A DNA stretch of 64,000 nt from Pelagomonas calceolata (taxonomy: Eukaryota > Sar > Pelagophyceae > Pelagomonadales > Pelagomonadaceae). This document shows, one piece after another, positions 54,737 to 61,890 of this stretch. The position numbers were made by a program, and so were the translations under genes. The stretch covers positions 5,546,501-5,610,500 of the forward strand of contig CAKKNE010000002.1 in assembly GCA_918797485.1 (NCBI GenBank), written 5' to 3'. How positions within the stretch are numbered: the stretch's first letter is position 1; every line of letters starts with the position of its first letter. The notes beneath the pieces are model-generated. The model was not told the origin of the DNA, did not search any database, and worked only from the letters and a program-made list of their open reading frames with translations.

Positions 54737-54824
54737 TGATCCGCCGGTGATCCAGCAGAGATCCGGCAGATCCGGTAGTGATCCGGAAGTGATCCAACAA
54801 AGATCCAGCAGCAGCAAAGATCCA
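54737..54824 (+). repeat. GATCC-based short tandem array
   Basis: GATCC recurs eight times at 10-17 bp spacing (variants of GATCCGGYAGT and GATCCAGCAG), ending 10 bp before the ATG at 54835. It probably lies in the 5' UTR. Confidence 0.7.
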
Positions 54825-54834
54825 GAAAGCAGCC

Positions 54835-55200
54835 ATGGCCGCGCGTCTCGTCCAGGCGGGAATGTTGGTCGGCGGCTCAGTGGGCGCAGCGATCACGATC
54901 CGCGGCTGCGTGAAGGCAACACAACCCGCAGAGCGATGCATCTACTGCGGCGGGGCGGCGGTGGGCGCCGCGCTGACGGGCGGGTACGCGTACTTCCACA
55001 GCGATTACTACTACGAGCTCGAAGCAACGCGGCGGCGAGAGCGCGAGGAAGAGGGCGCGAAGCGCGTGGCGGCGGTGCGGCGAATGGAATCGGAGAGGTA
55101 CGCGCGGCAGCAGCGCGAGATCGAGGAGGACTACCGGAAACGCGCGCTCGAGTCCGCGCGGCTGGACACCTACGAGGATCCCCGCAACCGCCACGACTAG
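54835..55200 (+). CDS. Small two-TM membrane protein, unknown
   Basis: 121 residues. Two short hydrophobic segments (LVQAGMLVGGSVGAAITI; YCGGAAVGAALTGGYAYF) with a conserved-looking CIYC between them are followed by a charged helix (ATRRREREEEGAKRVAAVRRMESERYARQQREIEEDYRKRA) on one side of the membrane. The layout resembles small mitochondrial inner-membrane assembly factors, but no family is claimed. The start lies just after the GATCC array in a CCATGG context. Confidence 0.65.
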   Translation: MAARLVQAGMLVGGSVGAAITIRGCVKATQPAERCIYCGGAAVGAALTGGYAYFHSDYYYELEATRRREREEEGAKRVAAVRRMESERYARQQREIEEDYRKRALESARLDTYEDPRNRHD

Positions 55201-55298
55201 GTTTCTAAAAAATTGTGCTTAAATCACACGGCGCGGGATCGATGTTCGTGAGAATATATTGTCGATGTTCGTCGTGCTGCTTGTATAGGCAGTTTAAC

Positions 55299-55316
55299 GC
55301 TAGTATGTCACGCTAG
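55299..55316 (+). repeat. Promoter palindrome, shortened copy
   Basis: GCTAGTATGTCACGCTAG: outer arms kept, inner part shortened and changed. It is 180 bp upstream of the LDH2-type gene. Confidence 0.5.
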
Positions 55317-55495
55317 ACATTATCGGCTCTCACGCATCGCTCGATTACACGTGGGTCTAGATACGCATACGTTCGACGTCGTGTTCACTCAACGTGCGTT
55401 TCGCTGCAGGTCCAACCTATCGAAGCGTTCACTCGACGTGCCGTCGCTGCAGATCCAGCCAAGCACAAGCACACAAGCACAAGCACAAAAGCACA

Positions 55496-56578
55496 ATGTC
55501 CAAACCAGTCGTCCTCGCAGCCGCGGCCGCGGCCGCCGCCTACTACCTGTACAAAAACAAGAAGGAGGACGAGCCCGAGGAGGTCGTGCGCGTGAGCCAT
55601 GCTGAGGCCCTGGAGAAGACGACGGCGGCTCTCAAAGCCGTCGGCTGGGACGACGAGGGCGCGCGCGTGCAGGCGTCGATCATGGTGTCGAGCGAGGCCT
55701 GCGGCAACAACCAGGGCTTGGTCAAGATGTTCAAGCCGGAGTTGATGGCGCCCGCGCCGGGCGCCGGCAAGCCCGTCGTGGAAAGAGAGACGGCGTCGAG
55801 CGCCGTCATTAAAGGTAACCAGTCGCCGGGCATGCTCGCCCTGACCAAGGCCGTGGACCTCGCCTGCGCCAAGGCCAAGGGCGGCGTCGCGTCCGTAGGA
55901 GTATATGACACGTCCACGTCCTCGGGCCAGCTCGCCTTTTATGGAGCGAGAGCCGCGGAGAAGGGCCGTATCGTCATCATCACGGCGAACTCGCCGGAGT
56001 TCGTCGCGGCCAAGGCCGGCGCGAAGGCGTCCTTCGGGACCAATCCTTTATGCTTCGCCTGCCCCGTCGAGGGGCGAAGCCCCTTTGTGTTCGATATGTC
56101 GACGGCGGCCATCGCGCTGTTTGGGGTCTTGACCTGCAAGGCCAAGGGCCAGCCGCTTCCTCCCCAGTCAGCCTACGACGCGAACGGGAACTGGACGAGA
56201 AAAGTAGAGGACATCCACATCGGCGGCGGCGGCGGCGCCATCGCGAACTTCGGGGGCCACAAGGGCACGGGCCTGGCGCTCATGGTTGAATTATTATGCG
56301 CGGCGCTGGCGGGCGGCGCCGTCCTCGGCCAGGACGTCAAGAAGACGGCGAAGAACTGGGGCCACCACGTCATCGCGATCGACCCGGACGCGATGGCCGA
56401 CGGCTTCGCGGGGCGGGCGGCCAGCATCATCAAGACCGTCGCGGCGTCGCACGCCGACGGCGTACGGCTCCCGGGCGACTCGTCGAACGCCATCGCCGCG
56501 AAGAACAAGAGTGCTGGGGCCATCCCCGTGCCCAAGCGCATCTGGGACGTCATCACGGCGACGGCGGCCAAGGCCTGA
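55496..56578 (+). CDS. Malate/L-lactate dehydrogenase family 2 (LDH2/MDG2) oxidoreductase, membrane-anchored
   Basis: 360 residues from MSKPVVLAAAA. Residues 4-18 (PVVLAAAAAAAAYYLY) form a single N-terminal anchor. The body has the LDH2 pattern: SHAEALEKTTAALKAVG, EACGNNQGL, GVYDTSTSSGQLAFYG, SFGTNPLCFACPVEG, FVFDMSTAAIA and GGHKGTGLALMVELLCAAL. The family reduces or oxidises 2-hydroxyacids with NAD(P). In most members a catalytic His lies in S-x-H-G; here the equivalent region reads SSEACGNN, so the residue is changed or displaced and activity is uncertain. An upstream in-frame start (55394) is judged 5' UTR. Confidence 0.8.
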   Translation: MSKPVVLAAAAAAAAYYLYKNKKEDEPEEVVRVSHAEALEKTTAALKAVGWDDEGARVQASIMVSSEACGNNQGLVKMFKPELMAPAPGAGKPVVERETASSAVIKGNQSPGMLALTKAVDLACAKAKGGVASVGVYDTSTSSGQLAFYGARAAEKGRIVIITANSPEFVAAKAGAKASFGTNPLCFACPVEGRSPFVFDMSTAAIALFGVLTCKAKGQPLPPQSAYDANGNWTRKVEDIHIGGGGGAIANFGGHKGTGLALMVELLCAALAGGAVLGQDVKKTAKNWGHHVIAIDPDAMADGFAGRAASIIKTVAASHADGVRLPGDSSNAIAAKNKSAGAIPVPKRIWDVITATAAKA

Positions 56579-56595
56579 GTAGTATAACAAACACT

Positions 56596-57558
56596 TTAGA
56601 GGGAGCCCCGCGACCCGCGCGAGGCCCTCGCCAATTCCCGCGACGCACGACTGGCCCGCTTGTCCACCGCATCACCCGACTGCTCCTGGGATTGGATGGA
56701 CAGCTCCTCGGCGTCCTTGCGAGCCTGCTCGATCTGCTCCAGCAACATGTCGGCGTCGCGCACGCGGACCGTGCGCACCTGGCCGCGCGTGTACTTGTCT
56801 TTAAATGTGGTACAGGACGGCGCTAATTTCCTCCTTTCCCATTCTATATCCACTTCTTCGTGCTTCTCAAAAGAAGCTCTTTTTCGTCGATCTTCTTGGG
56901 ACGCGCGCTGGGCCCTACTCAGTTCGTGGGGATGGAGCTTCGTGCAGACGTAGCAGAAGACGCCGGGCTTGCCCGGCAGCGGGCACGTTTCCACCTTCCA
57001 GGGGAGCGAGTCGTGCGTGAGATGCGGCATTCTGGTGGGAGCGCTCCCGTAGGTCACCAACAGGAAGAAGCGCCCCGGTTCCAGGACTCTACAAACTTCC
57101 TGGTTCAGTCTCAGTACTTCCAGATAGCTATTCCAGGAGCAGAACGTCGCGTCCGTGCAGCCCTTGTCTACTATAAACTGGAAGTGGTCCGTCGGATACC
57201 GATCTAGTTTACGAGCATCAACGATGGAATACTGCAAGCGCGGCTGGTGCTCGTAGCGCTTATCCATAAAGTCCACGACGGTTTTACAAAAGTCGATGGC
57301 CTGGATGAAGTGGAAGCCCCGCTCCAGCATCTGCTCGCCGAGCGCGGAATCGCCCGCACCAATGATCAAGCTCCTATCAGAACTCTTCGCTAATTCATCG
57401 CCGCCGTACATCTCGAGGATCGGCCAGAGATCATCTAAATCGCAATACCATTCGAAGCAGTGGTCCTTCCCATGTTTTGCGCGTTCCGCATTGTAGCGCT
57501 CGTCCCAGTAGAAGGGCTCACCATAAGCTAAGGCCTGGCGCGGGAAGGGGATGGCCAT
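56596..57558 (-). CDS. EEF1A lysine methyltransferase-like (METTL13/EEF1AKMT4 family)
   Basis: 320 residues. A class I SAM methyltransferase: YGEPFYWDERYNAE (family N-terminal signature), FEWYCDLDDLWPIL, SLIIGAGDSALGEQM (motif I), IQAIDFCKTVVDFM, DARKLDRYP and VDKGCTDAT (the D-K-G-x-x-D motif), LRLNQEVCRVLEPGRFFLLVTYG. These match METTL13 N-terminal and EEF1AKMT4-type enzymes that methylate lysines of translation elongation factor 1A. The C-terminus adds a charged coiled segment. Substrate inferred from the family. Confidence 0.85.
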   Translation of the reverse strand: MAIPFPRQALAYGEPFYWDERYNAERAKHGKDHCFEWYCDLDDLWPILEMYGGDELAKSSDRSLIIGAGDSALGEQMLERGFHFIQAIDFCKTVVDFMDKRYEHQPRLQYSIVDARKLDRYPTDHFQFIVDKGCTDATFCSWNSYLEVLRLNQEVCRVLEPGRFFLLVTYGSAPTRMPHLTHDSLPWKVETCPLPGKPGVFCYVCTKLHPHELSRAQRASQEDRRKRASFEKHEEVDIEWERRKLAPSCTTFKDKYTRGQVRTVRVRDADMLLEQIEQARKDAEELSIQSQEQSGDAVDKRASRASRELARASRGSRGSL

Positions 57559-57817
57559 CGGTGCTTGGCGTCGACGTCGCCGGCGGCGTTTAGCTTGCTT
57601 CGGCCGCGCCGGCGGCGTTTAGGGCTGCCCTGGCTGCGGGAGTTGGGGTCGTCTAGGAATCCGCCGGGCTGCCACCGGCCGATCGCAACGGTCTCTCTGG
57701 AGGTGCGTCTGCACGATAAGGCGCTCAGTCCGCCCCGTGGCTGCCAAAAAGGGCTGCCCAAAGCCGGGCCAGCGCTGGGCAGACCCGCACTGTCGCACGC
57801 CAGCTTACGAATAAAAC

Positions 57818-58936
57818 TTATCTGTCAACATCGTCCGCGACCGCGAGCAGATCCAAACGGACCTCGTCCACGTAGTCCGCGTCGAGGCCCGCGCGCTCGG
57901 CCGCCGCGCGCGCGGCGCCGGCGGTGCTCGTGAAGAGGCCGCCCTCGGCGCGGCCGCCGGCGCGGGCCGCGAGGTCTCGAAATGTTTCGGCCGCGCCGGG
58001 CCCCGCGGCGCGGAGCCGCGCGCAGCCGCCCGGCCCCGCCGTCGCGGCGTCGTCGGCGTCTTCATCCACAGAAGTCCAGAAGAGGCCCGGCTCCGCGCTT
58101 TCGCCAGACGTTGCAACCACGCGCAGGCCGTCGCGCCGCGTCGCGTCGCGCGCGTGCTCCTCCCCGTCGAAGAATACCGATGAGAAGGGCCCCTCCGGCT
58201 CCGGACCAAGCGCCGCGTCGACGACGACGCCGGCGCTCCCCGCGCCGGGGCCTCTCACAAAACGCGCCCACGTCTCGAGGTCGACGGGCGCGCCGCAGCG
58301 GCCGCGGAGCGGCCGCGCCGCGAGAGCCACGATACTGGAAATATCCTCCCGCCACGGCGCCACGACGTCGCTCTCCAACCTCAACTCGCGCAGGGCCACA
58401 GCCGCGTCCAGAGTTTTGGAGGCGCGCGCGAGGTCCGTCTCGGCTTCGTCCGAGACGCGCATCATACAAACGCGAGGCCGGCGGCCGCACTCTTCTGATG
58501 CGTACGTTAGTAAAGAGTGCGCGACGCCGGCGTAGCCCCCCGCGTCCGTTGTAACGACGAACCCCTGCGCGCGGTCGCAGCGCTCCAGCGTCCCTCTCAG
58601 ATGATCGAGCGTCGCCTCCCACCAGTCGCCGCCCAGGACACCTTCTCTTGTTCCCGCGCGGAAGTGGCTGAATCCACTCAACGCCTCGGCGCCGGCCCAG
58701 AGCGGCAGCGGCACGTGTGCTGGATCTACAATACCCGCCGCCACGAGCTCGTCCTCATCCTCCACCGCTCGCAGCGGCTGGCGCTTGGCGTCTATTGTCA
58801 TTGTCCGCCGGCGGCCCTTCGGTTCCGTGAAGGGGTCCCTTTGCACGTCCTCGGCCCAGAGTTGTTCGAGTGCCTGGATGCCGCCGGGGCCGATCTCTAA
58901 TGTGACGATCTCGCCGCCGGCCATGTGGGCGGCCAT
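57818..58936 (-). CDS. Misato (DML1) homologue, tubulin-related
   Basis: 372 residues from MAAHMAGGEIVTLEIG; starts at 58924 (MAGGEIV) and 59023 are also in frame. N-terminal EIVTLEIGPGGIQALEQLW, followed by a WADFS-like region (PLWAGAEALSGFSHFRAGT), and ERCDRAQGFVVTTDAGGYAGVAHSLL matching the Misato segment II/tubulin-like motif. Misato acts in mitochondrial distribution and mitotic spindle in animals and fungi. The C-terminal half is Ala/Gly/Arg-rich and weakly conserved. Confidence 0.72.
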   Translation of the reverse strand: MAAHMAGGEIVTLEIGPGGIQALEQLWAEDVQRDPFTEPKGRRRTMTIDAKRQPLRAVEDEDELVAAGIVDPAHVPLPLWAGAEALSGFSHFRAGTREGVLGGDWWEATLDHLRGTLERCDRAQGFVVTTDAGGYAGVAHSLLTYASEECGRRPRVCMMRVSDEAETDLARASKTLDAAVALRELRLESDVVAPWREDISSIVALAARPLRGRCGAPVDLETWARFVRGPGAGSAGVVVDAALGPEPEGPFSSVFFDGEEHARDATRRDGLRVVATSGESAEPGLFWTSVDEDADDAATAGPGGCARLRAAGPGAAETFRDLAARAGGRAEGGLFTSTAGAARAAAERAGLDADYVDEVRLDLLAVADDVDR

Positions 58937-59086
58937 GTTGCGTACAGCCTCGCCCGAATGTGATGCTTGCAAGGGCTGCTGCACCAAAGTCGTCCAGCGG
59001 TCGCAGGACGGCCCGCGCCACAAATGCTATTGCTCGCGCGATGTTTTACGCGAACGCAGCGATTTTTTATGTCGACACGATTGCGA

Positions 59087-59108
59087 GCTAGCGTACACAG
59101 ATACTAGT
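59087..59108 (-). repeat. Promoter palindrome, diverged copy
   Basis: GCTAGCGTACACAG followed by ATACTAGT; on the minus strand ACTAGTATCTGTGT then ACGCTAGC. It is 150 bp upstream of Misato, in the same orientation as the gene. Confidence 0.6.
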
Positions 59109-59130
59109 CCCGCGAGTCGACTCGGCTGTG

Positions 59131-59149
59131 TCCTAGCACCGTAACAATA
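59131..59149. repeat. 19-bp motif shared with 61687-61705, copy 1
   Basis: TCCTAGCACCGTAACAATA, identical to the copy at 61687. It lies in the Misato upstream region near a CTAG pair. Confidence 0.65.
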
Positions 59150-59204
59150 AACGCGCACGCGCACCGGTTGGCGCCAAAACCGGTATATCAATAAAACACA
59201 AACG

Positions 59205-59846
59205 TTAGACCGCGAGGTAGTGGTGGAAGAGGTGCAGGTACGGCCAGCCGCCGACGTGGCGGTCGCACGTATCGTGGGTCCACGGCGCATCCAAGGCGAC
59301 CGCGTCTTCCGAAGGCGCGACCTCTTCAAAATCCAAGAGGTCGTAGGTCATGAGCGCCACCCAGCGCCCGTCGACCCAGTTTTCATTGGTTAAACGCCGG
59401 GGGCGGCCCGTCGCCGCGGAGACCCACACGCGGACGCGGTCCAATTCTGGAACTTCGACGCGGTACTCGTCGTGGGGCTCGTCGTCGATGAGCGCACCGG
59501 AGCTCTGCTTGGCGGCGTCCTCCGGTATTTTCGGAAGTGGCATGCGTTCGCCTAGATAGCTCCGCTGACATGAAGGAAACGTGCCGCCCGTCGTGACGTA
59601 GTCCTGTTTCGTGTCGTAGCGCCGCGTGAAGTTCTTGCCGGCATCCAGGCCCTCCAAGACATCCGCGCGCGCCCGCTTGTTAAGGTAGTCGTAGGCGAGC
59701 TTGATGCGTTTTTTCCACGGCGGGTACGGCTTCGACTTGTCTACTAGATGAGCCGTCGTCTCGACGGTCGCGACAAATTGCAGCGGGAAGGCGGGGACCG
59801 CGGCCGAGGCTGTAGCCAGCGCGCAGGCTACGATGGTGTTTCGCAT
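59205..59846 (-). CDS. Secreted protein, unknown, conserved-looking
   Basis: 213 residues from MRNTIVACALATASAAVPAF (signal peptide). The mature protein is rich in beta-strand-like segments and aromatic residues: LQFVATVETTAHLVD, KKRIKLAYDYLNKRARADV, NFTRRYDTKQDYVT, YRVEVPELDRVRVWVSAATGRPRRLTNENW, LDFEEVAPS. The pattern Y-D-Y-x-N-K-R-A-R-A and R-R-Y-D-T-K-x-D-Y recurs, as I recall, in secreted protist proteins without known function. Only two Cys are obvious. The palindrome at 59980 is upstream. Confidence 0.62.
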   Translation of the reverse strand: MRNTIVACALATASAAVPAFPLQFVATVETTAHLVDKSKPYPPWKKRIKLAYDYLNKRARADVLEGLDAGKNFTRRYDTKQDYVTTGGTFPSCQRSYLGERMPLPKIPEDAAKQSSGALIDDEPHDEYRVEVPELDRVRVWVSAATGRPRRLTNENWVDGRWVALMTYDLLDFEEVAPSEDAVALDAPWTHDTCDRHVGGWPYLHLFHHYLAV

Positions 59847-59979
59847 GCTGGGGCAGCCTCTCCGGCCGCAGCGATGCAATACGGAGCAGCGGGAGTTAGC
59901 GGTGAGTCGTTTGGAGCAGCCGAGCCGTTGGAGGAGCCAAAAAGCAGCCCTGGCGTCCAGTGGCACGAAAACCCTGCTT

Positions 59980-60003
59980 GCTAGTGTCTTACAGGCCGCT
60001 AGC
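59980..60003 (+). repeat. Promoter palindrome copy 12
   Basis: GCTAGTGTCTTACA followed by GGCCGCTAGC, between the secreted-protein gene (134 bp) and the small TM ORF (94 bp). Confidence 0.8.
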
Positions 60004-60096
60004 ACCACTTTGTAAAGTCGCAGCTCTGGCCGCAATCGATCGTACCGTGTGGCGTACTTGGTTAGAGTGGCCGTAGGATACACCTCTACGTTGTCG

Positions 60097-60306
60097 ATGG
60101 GGAGGAGCCGCGACAAAGGCGATAAACCCCACACTTGGAAAAACGGAGAGCCATTTGTAGATCCAGTTGCCAAACACGGCTGGAAGCGCAAGCGTAAAGC
60201 TGTGAGCGAGAAACCGCCATTTGAGGTCACCGGCCAACACGTCATTATCTTTGTGGCGGTAGTCTTCGCCGCCGCGTGGTGTGCGGGGCTCCTTCCCGAT
60301 CCGTGA
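60097..60306 (+). CDS. 69-residue single-TM protein overlapping the Nudix start
   Basis: MGRSRDKGDKPHTWKNGEPF, a basic stretch (WKRKRKAV) and a C-terminal membrane helix (VIIFVAVVFAAAWCAGLL) ending LPDP. Its TGA (60304-60306) overlaps the ATG of the Nudix ORF (60306) by one base, TGATG. The good composition argues for a real product, but as an upstream ORF it could also regulate Nudix translation. A longer start at 60049 is possible. Confidence 0.5.
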   Translation: MGRSRDKGDKPHTWKNGEPFVDPVAKHGWKRKRKAVSEKPPFEVTGQHVIIFVAVVFAAAWCAGLLPDP

Positions 60307-60809
60307 TGGCGCAACGAGGGTTCATCTTTGCCGTCCACCCAACGCACGGAATCCTCCTGCTCAGAGCCTACAAGAAGAAGAAAGGCGTCCACCACCAACT
60401 ACCAGGAGGCCGCGTCGACGCGGACGAGTTAGAGCTCGACGACGCGCACCGCCGCGCCGCCGTGCGCGAGCTCCGCGAGGAGACAGGTATAGATGTGCCA
60501 ATGACGAGGCTCAAGGTCGCGACTGATCGCGAGGGCGAAATAGTGAGACGAAAGAACCGCGAGTACTTTTTCCTGGAGCTACGGGACGCGGACGGCGCGG
60601 GCCCCGATCGCGACCATGACAACGCCGAAAATCCGTTCACGCTCGCCCTGAGCGGCGAGCACACGGGCTTCACGTTCGAACGGGACCTCGCGAATGCCGA
60701 GGATATGATCCGCCTCCACAGCGGCGGCGAGAACGCGGTCGCGCTGAGGACGTTGAGATATGACCACGGCGACGCGCGGGAGCTGCTCGCGACGGCTCAC
60801 GGGCAATGA
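60306..60809 (+). CDS. Nudix hydrolase
   Basis: 167 residues from MAQRGFIFAV. The Nudix box runs from GGRVDADELELDD to AVRELREETGIDV: the REL-REETG core with the metal-binding Glu residues is intact, and the loop before it is a few residues longer than usual (G-G to R-E-L about 21). Preceding strands (HGILLLRAYKKKKGVHHQLPGG) are typical of diphosphoinositol or NUDT3-like members. The substrate may be inositol pyrophosphate or diadenosine polyphosphate; not decided. Cytosolic, no leader. Its own start overlaps the small TM ORF. Confidence 0.8.
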   Translation: MAQRGFIFAVHPTHGILLLRAYKKKKGVHHQLPGGRVDADELELDDAHRRAAVRELREETGIDVPMTRLKVATDREGEIVRRKNREYFFLELRDADGAGPDRDHDNAENPFTLALSGEHTGFTFERDLANAEDMIRLHSGGENAVALRTLRYDHGDARELLATAHGQ

Positions 60810-60822
60810 ATAATAACCAAAA

Positions 60823-61359
60823 TTAGGCGTCGTAGAAGATGCGCACGCGGCACTGCGAGATGAGCTGCTGGCCGTCGAAGAAGGACGTCTCGATGACCAC
60901 GTTCCCATCCAAAACCTCGACGGGCAGCATCTCGTCGGCCGCCTCGATGACCTGCTGCCACGTGTTCGTCGACCCCGGCATCACGAAGCCGAATCTAAAG
61001 TTCCACCGCTCGAAGGGCCTATCATGCAACAGCACGCGCTGCTCCAGCCGAAAGTCCTTCATCTTGAACTCGCTCGTAAAATTCACCTCGCGCGACACGG
61101 CCCGACAGTCCAGCAATCTTCTAGGTACCCGCGCCAGAATCTCGCGGTCGTACATGTCGCCCCAGCCCTTCGACTGCTCCCAGAGAATTTTACCGGTGGC
61201 CGCGTCTCTCATATTCATCCAGTTGATGCGAAAGCCGTTTCCGACCCTCCGCGCCTCGGGCGCGACGCCGATGCCCCCACCGATCGTCGCGGCGGCCATC
61301 TTGTCCTCTAGGTCCTTCGCGCCCCTGGATTGGGCGACGTCACATTCCTTGGCCTCCAT
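60823..61359 (-). CDS. PDE6D: PDE6D-like prenyl-binding protein (delta subunit fold)
   Basis: 178 residues. Strong family match by pattern: FRINWMNMRDAATGKILWEQ, ILARVPRRLLDCRAVSREVNFTSEFKMKDFRLEQRVLL, WNFRFGFVMPGSTNTWQQVIEAADE, NVVIETSFFDGQQLISQCRVRIFYD. PDE6D binds farnesyl or geranylgeranyl groups and shuttles lipidated proteins to cilia or other membranes, released by Arl2/Arl3. Size is close to the usual 150 residues plus a short N-terminal extension with acid residues. A CaaX protein is encoded 30 kb away. Confidence 0.9.
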   Translation of the reverse strand: MEAKECDVAQSRGAKDLEDKMAAATIGGGIGVAPEARRVGNGFRINWMNMRDAATGKILWEQSKGWGDMYDREILARVPRRLLDCRAVSREVNFTSEFKMKDFRLEQRVLLHDRPFERWNFRFGFVMPGSTNTWQQVIEAADEMLPVEVLDGNVVIETSFFDGQQLISQCRVRIFYDA

Positions 61360-61626
61360 GGTATCTGGTGGTTCCCGTCACGGCCTCGCGGCCTTCACGG
61401 TGCCGCGGTCGCCGTTGGGGCTGCGGCCCGCGCTGCGCTGCGCCGCCGCGGTCGCTGCTCCTATGCGCCTTGGGGTGAGATTGCCCTGGCGGCAGCTCGG
61501 GCAAGGCTGCCCGGGGCTGTCGCTTCGAGCGCTGCGGAGGAGACGCCTTCGTGCTCCGTCGGCAGCGCGATCCGGCTGGCTCTCCCTCGAAATCCTTCCT
61601 CAGTTGGCCCACCAAAATAAATCAGT

Positions 61627-61648
61627 GCTAGTGTCCTACACCGCTAGC
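61627..61648 (+). repeat. Promoter palindrome copy 13
   Basis: GCTAGTGTCCTACA followed by CCGCTAGC, 268 bp upstream of PDE6D. Confidence 0.78.
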
Positions 61649-61686
61649 TAATCTGCGAAGGGATCAAGTGGGGCTCCGTCCACTAG

Positions 61687-61705
61687 TCCTAGCACCGTAA
61701 CAATA
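61687..61705. repeat. 19-bp motif, copy 2
   Basis: TCCTAGCACCGTAACAATA, identical to 59131-59149. It is 39 bp beyond palindrome copy 13, upstream of PDE6D. Confidence 0.65.
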
Positions 61706-61890
61706 GAAACAAGAAATCAGTACACGCGTGTTTTTCTCTGCCGTGTCGCCTTTTTCGTATTGCTTTGCTTAGAGCTAGGCCGCCTAGCCGCCACGACCGC
61801 CGTATTACTTGGTGAATAAGGGGCGGTTCTCCCCGCACGACCACGGATTTCTACAATGGCCAGGTAGCAAGGGAAAATCATAATACCGCG

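Larger units (their letters stand above)
52844..54834. other. Gene-poor repeat-rich region
   Basis: Nearly 2 kb, visibly more A/T-rich than its surroundings. It contains two diverged direct-repeat families (52902-53203; 53531-53910), TTTATATA-type stretches (53395-53525, 53680), a hairpin AAGCGG...CCGCTT (54304-54321), palindrome copy 11 and a GATCC array. The 142-codon frame at 53525-53953 spans a repeated unit and is not a convincing gene. Confidence 0.6.
61360..61890. other. Intergenic region between two minus-strand genes
   Basis: 531 bp. It contains palindrome copy 13 and the second copy of the 19-bp motif. CTAGGCCGCCTAG (61775-61787) is a short perfect palindrome near the 3' end of the CNBD gene. 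No gene. Confidence 0.55.
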
